Source of the DNA: Pelomonas sp. Root1217
Lineage (GTDB): Bacteria; Pseudomonadota; Gammaproteobacteria; Burkholderiales; Burkholderiaceae_C
Length of the DNA: 64,000 nt
Direction: 5' to 3'
NCBI RefSeq assembly: GCF_001425705.1
Contig: NZ_LMDC01000012.1
Coordinates: 1,024,772 to 1,088,771, forward strand
Position 1 is the first letter of the stretch. Each line of letters starts with the position of its first letter. Both the position numbers and the translations under genes were made by a program. The notes beneath the pieces were generated by a model. That model searched no databases, had not been told where the DNA came from, and was given only the letters and a program-made list of their open reading frames with translations. This document shows, piece by piece, positions 24,225 to 31,745 of the stretch.

Positions 24225-25415
24225 ATGTCGCTGCACATCCCCACCCTGGTGCTGATGCTCGTGCTCGGATTCGGGCTGCTGACGCTGCAGCTGTGGATGG
24301 CCGGGCGCGGCGCACTCAGCCGCGGCGAGCTCAAGCGCCTGGGCTGGGCGGGGCTGGCCTTCAGCATCGGCTTTGCCTTCTTTGCGCTGCAGCCCTGGCT
24401 GCCCGGCTGGGCCGTGCTGCTGGGCGGCAACTGGCTGCTGATGGCGGGCCTCGCCGGTTTCGCGGCGGCGGTGTCGCGGCATCTGCTGAACCGCGGCCTG
24501 CCGGTTTGGCATCACGGGTTGCTATTGCTTGCAGCCTTGGCCGTGCCGGCGGTGCTGGACGTGTCGCAGCCGGTGCGTGCTGGCGCGATGTCGGCGGCCA
24601 TGGGGGCGCTGCTGCTGCCGGCCACCCTCGCGTCGCTGCGGCTGGGCTGGCGCGGCGAGACGAGTTTTCGCGTCGTCTCGCTGATGCTGCTGCTGGCCAG
24701 CCTGGCGCTGTGGCTGCGCGTGGGCTTTGCCGCGTGGTGGCTGCGCGCCGGGCCGGCCGACGCTGAGCGCTGGCAGGCCTGGAGCGGCGCCATCTTCATG
24801 CTGGCCTTCATGGCGATGCTGGCGGCGGGATTCGGATTCGTGCTGGCGAATTTCGAGCGCATGGCCAGCCAGATGCGCAAGCTCGCCAGCGTTGACGGGC
24901 TGACCGGTGCCGTCAACCACAACACGACGGTGTCGCTGCTGGCGCATGCGATGGAGCGCGGCCGCCGCGAGGGCCAGCCGGTCGGCTTCGTCATGCTGGA
25001 CCTGGACCACTTCAAGCGCGTCAACGACCGGCATGGCCATGCCGTGGGCGACCAGGTGCTGAAGGCCGTCGCGGCCTGCACGCGCTCGCGGTTGCGGGGC
25101 TCCGACGTGCTCGGGCGCCTGGGCGGCGAGGAGTTCGGCCTCGTGCTGCCTGCCACCGGTGCCGCCGGCGCCAAACATCTGGCCGAGCAGGTGCGCCTGG
25201 CCGTGGAGGCATTGGAACTGCAGGGCGACGGCGGCATGCCGCTGCGCGTGACGCTGTCCGCGGGCGTTGCCGAAGCGGCCAAGAGTGACACGCCCGAAAC
25301 GCTGATGCATCTGGCCGACAAGGCCCTCTACCAGGCCAAGCAGAAGGGTCGCAACCGCGTCGTCGTGGCGGATGACTGGATGCGCAATTCAACCTTGCAG
25401 TCCGTTGTCGGCTAG
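24225..25415 (+). CDS. membrane diguanylate cyclase (GGEEF)
   Basis: A 396-residue protein with about six hydrophobic helices in the first 215 residues (for example LVLMLVLGFGLLTLQLWM and MLLLASLALWLRVGFAAWWL). A complete GGDEF domain follows: SVDGLTGAVNHNTT, VMLDLDHFKRVNDRHGHAVGDQ and RLGGEEFGLV. The active site is intact, so it should make c-di-GMP in response to a signal felt at the membrane. The domain lacks an obvious RxxD inhibitory site directly before GGEEF. The ATG follows the TTACAACTCAACACAACC leader region. Its stop is three bases from the convergent YdeI-like gene. Confidence 0.87.
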   Translation: MSLHIPTLVLMLVLGFGLLTLQLWMAGRGALSRGELKRLGWAGLAFSIGFAFFALQPWLPGWAVLLGGNWLLMAGLAGFAAAVSRHLLNRGLPVWHHGLLLLAALAVPAVLDVSQPVRAGAMSAAMGALLLPATLASLRLGWRGETSFRVVSLMLLLASLALWLRVGFAAWWLRAGPADAERWQAWSGAIFMLAFMAMLAAGFGFVLANFERMASQMRKLASVDGLTGAVNHNTTVSLLAHAMERGRREGQPVGFVMLDLDHFKRVNDRHGHAVGDQVLKAVAACTRSRLRGSDVLGRLGGEEFGLVLPATGAAGAKHLAEQVRLAVEALELQGDGGMPLRVTLSAGVAEAAKSDTPETLMHLADKALYQAKQKGRNRVVVADDWMRNSTLQSVVG

Positions 25416-25418
25416 GCC

Positions 25419-26015
25419 TCAACAGTCTTCATACTTCCAGTTGCGCGACTTGCCTTCGGCCAGCCACTCCACCGCCTGGGCGATGCGCTTGGCGCGCGTG
25501 TCCTCGCGTTTGGCTTCCAGCACCCATTCGAGGTAGTCGCGCTGCTTGCTGGGCGTAAAGGCGTCGTAGTGCTGCTCGGCTGCCTTCACCTTGGCCAGCG
25601 CCGCGGCGAAGTCGTCGGGCATCTCGAGCTGGGGTCGCGGCTCGCGATTGGGTTTGGCGGCGCGCGGCGCGCCGGCCCGCAGCAATGCGGCAGCCGCATT
25701 GATCTGCTTGCGCAACTCGGTGCGGCTGGGCAGGTCGGCCAGGGTCGTGATGCGGCCGAAATCGCCCATGGCACCGGGCTGGCCGGGTGTCGCGCCCTCG
25801 CGCTCCCAGAAGCCGAAGGTGCAGTGCGCCTTGAAGGCCGACATGCCGCAAAGCAGCTTGTCATCCAGCGTGAAGTGCGGCCGGCTCCACTTGATGGTCT
25901 CGACGACGTCGGGGCAGGCTGCGTGCACGTCCTCGCGCAGCCGCGCAAGGATGGGCCGGGCGAACTCCGGCACGCCGGCCAGATAGGTGTCGATGCGTGG
26001 GTCGAGGGTGGGCAT
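25419..26015 (-). CDS. YdeI/OmpD-associated family protein
   Basis: A 198-residue protein. The N-terminal DUF1801-like part contains FARPILARLREDVHAACPDVVETIKWSRPHF and CTFGFWE. The C-terminal part resembles the OmdA/YdeI helical domain: MPDDFAAALAKVKAAEQHYDAFTPSKQRDYLEWVLEAKREDTRAKRIAQAVEWLAEGK. In Salmonella and E. coli related proteins contribute to antimicrobial peptide resistance. The start is the ATG eight bases after GGAG; a GTG three codons earlier is too close to that site. It starts one base after the stop of the TMEM175 gene, so the two are coupled. Confidence 0.85.
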   Translation of the reverse strand: MPTLDPRIDTYLAGVPEFARPILARLREDVHAACPDVVETIKWSRPHFTLDDKLLCGMSAFKAHCTFGFWEREGATPGQPGAMGDFGRITTLADLPSRTELRKQINAAAALLRAGAPRAAKPNREPRPQLEMPDDFAAALAKVKAAEQHYDAFTPSKQRDYLEWVLEAKREDTRAKRIAQAVEWLAEGKSRNWKYEDC

Positions 26016-26016
26016 T

Positions 26017-26598
26017 TCACTCACTCCTGTTCAAGTGGTGCTCGATGCGCCGGTCCGGGATCAGCCACAGCGCCGCGGCGATGGCGTAACCCGCCAGCGA
26101 CAGACCCACGTGCACGAAGGCCAGCGCGATGGACACCAGGTAGATGACCGGCGAGAGCTTGCCCTTCCAGTCCTTGCCCAGCGCCTGGGCCAGCACGGTG
26201 TTGTTGCCGGGGATGCAGACCAGGGCCCGCTGCAGCAGCATGTAGGCCAGGGCGGCCATCACCAGCACGCCGCCGTAGACGGCCACCGGCAGAGCCGCGA
26301 AATGGTTCTCGCCCATCCAGCCGGTGGCAAAGGGCAGCAGCGACAGCCAGAACAGAAGGTGCAGATTCGGCCAGAGCACGCCGCCGCTGATCTTGTGCAC
26401 GGCATGCAGCAGATGGTGGTGGTTGTTCCAGTAGATGCCAACGTAGATGAAGCTCAGTACATAGGACAGCAGCACCGGCCACAGCGGCTGGAGAGCTGCC
26501 CAATCGCTGCCATGGGGCACCTTCATCTCCAGCACCATGATGGTGATGATGATGGCGATGACACCGTCGCTGAAAGCTTCGAGGCGGGTCTTGTTCAT
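26017..26598 (-). CDS. TMEM175 family putative potassium channel
   Basis: A 193-residue integral membrane protein of the DUF1211/TMEM175 family. The signature RLEAFSDGVIAIIITIMVLE (residues 5-24) is intact, followed by about five more hydrophobic helices including SYVLSFIYVGIYWNNHHHLLH. Bacterial members are potassium channels working as tetramers of six-helix subunits. It is first in a two-gene unit with the YdeI-like gene. Confidence 0.87.
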   Translation of the reverse strand: MNKTRLEAFSDGVIAIIITIMVLEMKVPHGSDWAALQPLWPVLLSYVLSFIYVGIYWNNHHHLLHAVHKISGGVLWPNLHLLFWLSLLPFATGWMGENHFAALPVAVYGGVLVMAALAYMLLQRALVCIPGNNTVLAQALGKDWKGKLSPVIYLVSIALAFVHVGLSLAGYAIAAALWLIPDRRIEHHLNRSE

Positions 26599-26648
26599 TC
26601 AGACGAGTCTAGACTTCCGGCCCCTGCACCTCCCCTCCGGACTGACCC

Positions 26649-27638
26649 TTGCGACGCCTGCTGCTGCCCCTGTTGTTCGCCGCTTCGACGAGCTGGGCCC
26701 AGCTGCCGTCGCTAACGCTGGAGCAGCTGCCGCGCCCGACCATGCCACCGGGCGAGCGCGGGCCGGTCGTGCCGGCCCAGGTGGAGCGCTGGCGCCTGGA
26801 GGCCAAGGCGCTGGAATACGGCGACGGTGTCCGGCGCGACGAAGTGGCGGCTGCCAAGCTGTATTGCCGCGCCGCCCGTTATGGCGACGCCGAAGCCCAG
26901 TTCAGCCTGGGCTGGATGCTGACCAATGCGCGCGGCATCCAGCGCAACGACGCCGAAGCCGCTCACCTGTTCGCCGCCGCGGCCGAGCAGGGCATGGAGC
27001 AGGCGCAGAACATGCTGGAGCGCATGGGCGGCACGCCGCTGGGCGACCCGCCGCCCTGCCTGCGCCCGCCCGAGACCGACCCGCCGGTGGCCGCCGCCGC
27101 CCTGCCACCCGCTGCGCGCAATGCCAAGCCGCTGTCGCTGTGGGCCACGCTGCCGCTGCCTCAGAACGCCCCGCCGGCCATCGTCAACTACGTGAAGCTG
27201 CTGGCGCCCGAATACCAGCTCGCGCCGGCCCTGGTGCTGGCGGTCATGGCCACCGAGTCCAACTTCGACCCGCTGGCCGAGTCGCCCAAGCGGGCTCAGG
27301 GCCTGATGCAGCTGCTGCCCGAGACGGCGGCGCGCTTCAATGTGATCCGGCTGCGCGACCCGTCGCAGAACATCCGTGGCGGCATGGCCTATCTGCGCTG
27401 GCTGCTGGCCTATTTCGAAGGCGACGTGATGCTGGCCGTGGCCGCCTACAACGCCGGCGAGAGAGCCGTGGACCGCTACCTCGGCGTGCCGCCCTATGCC
27501 GAGACGCGGCTGTATGTGCGCAAGATCATGGCGGCCACCGGCGGCCAGCGCCTGCACCCCTTCGATGCCAAGGTGACCGGCGCCTCGCCCATGCTGATGC
27601 GCGTCAAGGCCGCCATGCAGAGCCTGCAGGCGCGCTGA
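26649..27638 (+). CDS. Sel1-repeat lytic transglycosylase
   Basis: A 329-residue exported protein with a short signal peptide (LLLPLLFAASTSWA). Two Sel1-like repeats lie at about residues 51-125 (YGDGVRRDEVAAAKLYCRAARYGDAEAQFSLGWM and the next unit). An SLT domain follows at about 180-300, with catalytic Glu203 in MATESNFDP, then AQGLMQLLPETAARF and AVAAYNAGERAV. The enzyme should cleave peptidoglycan between MurNAc and GlcNAc. The Sel1 repeats probably bind a partner. The start is TTG, the only in-frame start that keeps the signal peptide. Confidence 0.87.
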   Translation: MRRLLLPLLFAASTSWAQLPSLTLEQLPRPTMPPGERGPVVPAQVERWRLEAKALEYGDGVRRDEVAAAKLYCRAARYGDAEAQFSLGWMLTNARGIQRNDAEAAHLFAAAAEQGMEQAQNMLERMGGTPLGDPPPCLRPPETDPPVAAAALPPAARNAKPLSLWATLPLPQNAPPAIVNYVKLLAPEYQLAPALVLAVMATESNFDPLAESPKRAQGLMQLLPETAARFNVIRLRDPSQNIRGGMAYLRWLLAYFEGDVMLAVAAYNAGERAVDRYLGVPPYAETRLYVRKIMAATGGQRLHPFDAKVTGASPMLMRVKAAMQSLQAR

Positions 27639-27729
27639 CTTCCGTGAGAACAATCACGGCGCGTGCGCGCCGCCCGTGGGCGCTGTCCTGTGAAGCGGGC
27701 ATCGTGCTTGCGGTTGAACCCAGCCCAAT

Positions 27730-28881
27730 ATGGAACCCCTGCACGCCGACACACTGCTGCGCGTCTTCCAGCTCGTCACGACGATGCTGGCCCTGGCCAC
27801 GGTGGGCGGCGCCTGGCATCTGAAGGGCGAGCGCGCGTTGTGGTTCTGGGCCGGCGCTTTCGCGGCATCGGCGTTGACCCAGGCGGCGCGCGTGGCCTTC
27901 ATCGCCATGGGTGCACCGCGCACCTTCTGGGCGGTGGGCCATCTCGGCAGCACGCTGTCTGCGCTGATGGTGCTGCTCGGCCTGCGCGTCTACCTTGGCC
28001 TGCCGCTGCGCTGCCGCTGGCCGCTGGTGCTCACGGGCCTGGCCTGCATCGGCTCCTTGGCGCTGACGGCCTGGACGGGCCAGTTCTGGCCTTCGATCAC
28101 TTTGACGATGCTGGTCTCGGCCGTGTTGACCATGCCCGCGGCCCATGCGGCGCTGCAGGCATGGCGGGAGCAGCGCGGCTTTCCGCTGGGCCTGCTGGCG
28201 GCCGACCTGATCGTCAGCGCCATCATCGAGGTGGCGCGCGGCCTGGCCGTGTCGCCCCTGATCGCCCAAACGCGGGCCGAGCTGGTGCAATACAACTCGA
28301 TCGGCCTGTTCGCCGTCATTGCCCTGCTCATCGGCCAGGCCCTGGCCATGTTGCTGCTGCTGCAGGACCGTGCGCTGCGCCAGATCGAGCGCCTCATCGA
28401 GATCGACGTGCTGACCGGCCTGCTGAACCGGCGCGGCTTCGACGAGCGCCTGCGCCGCCTGCTGCAGCGCGGTGTCGACCATCCGCCGGTGCTGACCCTG
28501 CTGGACGTGGATCACTTCAAGCGCATCAACGACACCCACGGCCACGCGGTCGGCGACGCCGTGCTCAGCGGCATCGGTGCCCGCCTGCACGACACCTTGC
28601 GGCCGCTGGACCTGGCGGTGCGCCTGGGCGGCGAGGAATTCGCCGTCATCTGGCTCAAGCCCGAGGCCGGCGGTGAACTGCGCCTGGGTGAGCGGCTGCG
28701 CGAGGCCATCGGCGGCCAGCCCTTCGAGACGGCGGCCGGCCCGCTGATCGTGACGGTCAGCGTCGGCGTAGCCCAGGCCCTCGCGCCCGACGAGGCCCCC
28801 GAGGCCTTGTTCAGCCGTGCGGATGCGGCTCTTTACGAGGCCAAGCGCGCGGGGCGCGACCGGGTCGTGCTGGCGCGCTGA
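27730..28881 (+). CDS. membrane diguanylate cyclase (GGEEF)
   Basis: A 383-residue protein with roughly six to seven membrane helices in the first 215 residues. The GGDEF domain begins at IEIDVLTGLLNRRGF and contains LLDVDHFKRINDTHGHAVGD and RLGGEEFAVI, with all key residues present. It should synthesise c-di-GMP. The domain plan matches the protein at 24225, but the membrane parts differ, suggesting a different signal. It follows the transglycosylase by 91 bp, where a CGGCGCG/CGCGCCG hairpin (27657-27672) could separate the transcripts. Confidence 0.87.
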   Translation: MEPLHADTLLRVFQLVTTMLALATVGGAWHLKGERALWFWAGAFAASALTQAARVAFIAMGAPRTFWAVGHLGSTLSALMVLLGLRVYLGLPLRCRWPLVLTGLACIGSLALTAWTGQFWPSITLTMLVSAVLTMPAAHAALQAWREQRGFPLGLLAADLIVSAIIEVARGLAVSPLIAQTRAELVQYNSIGLFAVIALLIGQALAMLLLLQDRALRQIERLIEIDVLTGLLNRRGFDERLRRLLQRGVDHPPVLTLLDVDHFKRINDTHGHAVGDAVLSGIGARLHDTLRPLDLAVRLGGEEFAVIWLKPEAGGELRLGERLREAIGGQPFETAAGPLIVTVSVGVAQALAPDEAPEALFSRADAALYEAKRAGRDRVVLAR

Positions 28882-28985
28882 CCCCGCTTTTGGGGGAGTC
28901 TAGGGGGTGGCATCGAGTCTGGCGCCCTGCTTTGAAAAAGTGCTGCTGCACAATCCGCCCCGCCTAGAAAAGCAGGGGAGAAACA

Positions 28986-29882
28986 GTGGAGCGGGATGGC
29001 ATCAATTGGCTGGGGATCGGTCTGCGCGCAGCGGCCTTGGTGGTCACCATTTCGCTCCTGACCTGGTGCAGCATGGCGCGGCGCAGCACCCAGGACGTCG
29101 CTGGCCTCGGACCCGAGCTGCGCGAGATGATGTTGATGAACGGCATGGCCGACGCCAGCGGCATGATCGACATCGACAAGACGGCCAAACGCGTGGGCGC
29201 CGTTGGGCTGAACCGCCTGCTCTACGACAACGCGGGCACCGGCAGCCTGCCGGCGCTGCGCTGGATCGCCAACCACGGGGCCGAGCCCCGTAATGTCGGC
29301 GCGCTGGACAAGGGCACGCTGCTGCAGCAGGCCGCTGCCAAGCCGACGCTGGACCGGCTGAAATTCTTCATCGAAGAGCTCAAGCTCGACCCCCGGCAGG
29401 AAACGCCCGACCATGTAGGCGTCATGCACCTGGCGGCACGCAACGGCGCGGATGCCCAGACGCTGGTGTTCCTGACTAGCCGTGGGTTGAGCATCAACGC
29501 GCCCGACATCGGCGAGCGCCTGCCCATCCATTACGCGGCGCTCAAATCCATCGGCCCGCTGGTGTCGGCCGGCGCTGACATCAACGCGCTGGACGGCCTG
29601 GGGCGCACGGCCCTGCACTGGGCCGTCGAGGAAGGGCGGCACGACGCGGTGGCGGAGCTGATCCGCCTGCAGGCCTCCGTCTTCACGCAGGACCGCCAGG
29701 GCAACACGCCGCTGCACCTGGCCGCGGTCGGCAATTCCGACGCCATCGTCGATACCCTGCTCGCCGCCGGTGCGCCCAAGGCCGCGCGCAATGCCGACGG
29801 CCTGACGGCGCGCGAGTATCTCGAGAAGTCCCGCTACAAGCGCCGCTACAGCAACGGCGGCGACCGGGAACAGAAACTGTGA
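28986..29882 (+). CDS. ankyrin repeat protein, membrane-anchored
   Basis: A 298-residue protein. One membrane segment or uncleaved signal lies near residues 12-28 (LRAAALVVTISLLTWC). Ankyrin repeats fill the C-terminal half: HVGVMHLAARNGADAQTLVFLTSRGLSINAPD, GRTALHWAVEEGRHDAVAELIRLQASVFTQD and GNTPLHLAAVGNSDAIVDTLLAAGAP. Such proteins bind other proteins. The start is GTG with GGGGAGA a few bases upstream. Its stop overlaps the start of the next gene (GTGA), so the two genes are coupled. Confidence 0.82.
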   Translation: MERDGINWLGIGLRAAALVVTISLLTWCSMARRSTQDVAGLGPELREMMLMNGMADASGMIDIDKTAKRVGAVGLNRLLYDNAGTGSLPALRWIANHGAEPRNVGALDKGTLLQQAAAKPTLDRLKFFIEELKLDPRQETPDHVGVMHLAARNGADAQTLVFLTSRGLSINAPDIGERLPIHYAALKSIGPLVSAGADINALDGLGRTALHWAVEEGRHDAVAELIRLQASVFTQDRQGNTPLHLAAVGNSDAIVDTLLAAGAPKAARNADGLTAREYLEKSRYKRRYSNGGDREQKL

Positions 29883-30427
29883 CCCTTGCCCGCGCAGGCT
29901 GGGCCGCGCTGGCCCTGGTGTCGCTGGTCGGCACGGCCCGGGCCGACGGCGGCGGGGTCTACAAATGCCGCAAGCCCGACAGCACCGTTGTCTTCAGCGA
30001 CCGACCCTGCCCCGAGGCCGAGTCCACGCAGATTGCGCGCGCCGGGCCCAAGGCTCCGGAGGCCAGCCAGTTCATGAGCCCGCGCTGCCTGCGCCTGCGC
30101 GAACAACTTCGCCAGGGTGAGGGCGACATGGACGAGGGCATGCGCCAGCAGCTCGACTATCGCTACCAGCGCGACTGTTATGCCGAAGAGCAGGAGGCCA
30201 ACGACAAGGTCAGCCGCCTGATGGAAGACGTGCGCACCCGCTCCATGCAAGAGCGCCGTGCGCTGGCCGAGGCCAAGGCACGGCAGGAGCGCGAGTTCGC
30301 CCAATGCGTGGAGCTGCGCACCAGCCTGCGCGCCCGCCGTGCTCGCGAGGCCGAGATGACGGCGGGTGAGCGCGCCGACCTGGAGCGACTGTCGGCCGCC
30401 TTCGAGCAGCGCTGCCGCGGGCTGTAG
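29879..30427 (+). CDS. secreted DUF4124-like protein
   Basis: A 182-residue protein with a signal peptide ending LVGTARADG. The next segment, GVYKCRKPDSTVVFSDRPCPE, matches the short DUF4124 motif common in Burkholderiales exported proteins. The rest is highly charged and helical, with three further cysteines (RCLRLREQL, RDCYAEEQ, QCVELRTSL), and is probably a coiled coil. The start is a GTG that overlaps the ankyrin gene stop by four bases. Confidence 0.77.
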   Translation: MTLARAGWAALALVSLVGTARADGGGVYKCRKPDSTVVFSDRPCPEAESTQIARAGPKAPEASQFMSPRCLRLREQLRQGEGDMDEGMRQQLDYRYQRDCYAEEQEANDKVSRLMEDVRTRSMQERRALAEAKARQEREFAQCVELRTSLRARRAREAEMTAGERADLERLSAAFEQRCRGL

Positions 30428-30465
30428 GCCGCGCATCGGTGAACCGGTGGCGTGCGGCGCTCGCG

Positions 30466-31626
30466 CTACAGGCTGGACAGCGCCTGTGCGATGCCGTCCA
30501 CACCGATCACTTCCACGCCGTTCTTCATCGGGAAGGGCCGCGCGATTGGCGCCACGACGTAGGCAGCGTCGAGCTTCAGATCGTCAATGGCGACCCAGAA
30601 GCCCTTGGTGACCGTGGGCGCGGACGAGAACTTGATCTCGAAGCCGAGAGTGCGCGTGCCGTTGCTCACCACCACATCCATCTCCGTGCCGGCCGCCGTG
30701 CGGTAAAAGCCCAGGCTGGCGCTCTGTGGCAGTGTGGCGGCGATCTGCTCGATGACGAAGCCTTCCCAGGATGGACCGACGATGGGGCTGCCTTGCAGCA
30801 TGTCAAGGTCAGGGATGGCCAGCAGCGCATGCAGCAGGCCGCTGTCCCGGACATACACCCTGGGAGTCTTCACGAGGCGTTTGCCCACGTTGATCAGGTG
30901 GGGCTCCAGGCGGCGAACCATCATGGTGTCCACGAGCGTGTCGAGGTACCGGCCGGTGGTGGCGTGGGATGCACCGCCCAAAGACTGTCCGAGCATGGAG
31001 GCGTTGAATGGCTGGCCCTGGAGGTGTGCCAGCATCCGCCAGAACCGGTGCAAGGTTTCGGCCGCCACGTTGACGCCGAACTGTGGGAGGTCGCGCCGAA
31101 GGAAGGTCAGGATGAAGTCCTGGCGCCAGACATGGGACATCTCGTCGTTCGGCGCCAGCAGGCTCAGCGGGAAGCCTCCGCGCATCCATAGCGTCTGCAG
31201 GCTCATCAGGTCGGTCGCGGCCTCGGCAGCCAGCAATGGCGCCAATTCCAGGTAGCCTACGCGGCCCGCGAGCGACTCCGAGCCTTGGCGCAGCAGCGGC
31301 CCGGACGCTGAGCCCAGCAGCAGGAATCGTCCCGGGCGGCGCTTTGCATCGATCTCGTGGCGCAGGTAGGCAAACAGGTCGGGCGCGTTTTGCACCTCGT
31401 CGATCACCACCAAGTGATCGCGATGGCGGGCGAGGAAGACTTCCGGCTCGCTGATCTGGGCCAGATCCAGGGGACGTTCCAGGTCCAGCCATTCGGCGTC
31501 CGGGAAGCTGGCCGCGACTTCGCGGGCCAATGTCGTCTTGCCGACCTGCCGGGCACCAAGCAGCACCATGCCGGGATAGAAATTCAACCGTTCACGCAGC
31601 TTGGACGCGATCAATCTTGAAATCAT
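30466..31626 (-). CDS. AAA ATPase with DUF4143 domain
   Basis: A 386-residue protein. The AAA_14 ATPase part has Walker A GARQVGKT (24-31) and Walker B HLVVIDEVQ (Asp76-Glu77), with the sensor-like LLLGSAS. The DUF4143 part follows: PRVYVRDSGLLHALL, GPSWEGFVIEQI and the nuclease-like YRTAAGTEMDVVV...FEIKFS, which resembles the restriction endonuclease-like core (E-D...E-K). Proteins of this kind are frequent in variable regions and have been suggested to act in toxin-antitoxin-like or defence roles, but none is established. No partner gene is adjacent. TTGATC-N7-GATCAA lies just upstream of the start. Confidence 0.85.
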   Translation of the reverse strand: MISRLIASKLRERLNFYPGMVLLGARQVGKTTLAREVAASFPDAEWLDLERPLDLAQISEPEVFLARHRDHLVVIDEVQNAPDLFAYLRHEIDAKRRPGRFLLLGSASGPLLRQGSESLAGRVGYLELAPLLAAEAATDLMSLQTLWMRGGFPLSLLAPNDEMSHVWRQDFILTFLRRDLPQFGVNVAAETLHRFWRMLAHLQGQPFNASMLGQSLGGASHATTGRYLDTLVDTMMVRRLEPHLINVGKRLVKTPRVYVRDSGLLHALLAIPDLDMLQGSPIVGPSWEGFVIEQIAATLPQSASLGFYRTAAGTEMDVVVSNGTRTLGFEIKFSSAPTVTKGFWVAIDDLKLDAAYVVAPIARPFPMKNGVEVIGVDGIAQALSSL

Positions 31627-31635
31627 CCTTGCATT

Positions 31636-31654
31636 TTGATCGGCGAGTGATCAA
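31636..31654. promoter_or_regulatory. TTGATC-N7-GATCAA inverted repeat
   Basis: Six-base arms with a seven-base spacer lie 10-28 bp upstream of the DUF4143 ATPase start. This is where a transcription factor or a leader hairpin would act. The flanking DNA is AT-rich compared with the window. Confidence 0.4.
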
Positions 31655-31700
31655 TTTGCAATGATTATTCGTGCGTGGGGATGGTCGATGTCATCTTGAT

Positions 31701-31730
31701 TGCAGATTGAGCGCGGACCGTCAATCTGCA
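31701..31730. terminator. perfect 10-bp inverted repeat downstream of icmF
   Basis: TGCAGATTGA and TCAATCTGCA enclose a 10-base loop, beginning 16 bp after the icmF stop. On the minus strand it is followed by ATCAAGAT rather than a T run, so it is a weak intrinsic terminator, an mRNA end stabiliser or an operator. Confidence 0.45.
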
Positions 31731-31745
31731 GGGACACCGCCCTTC

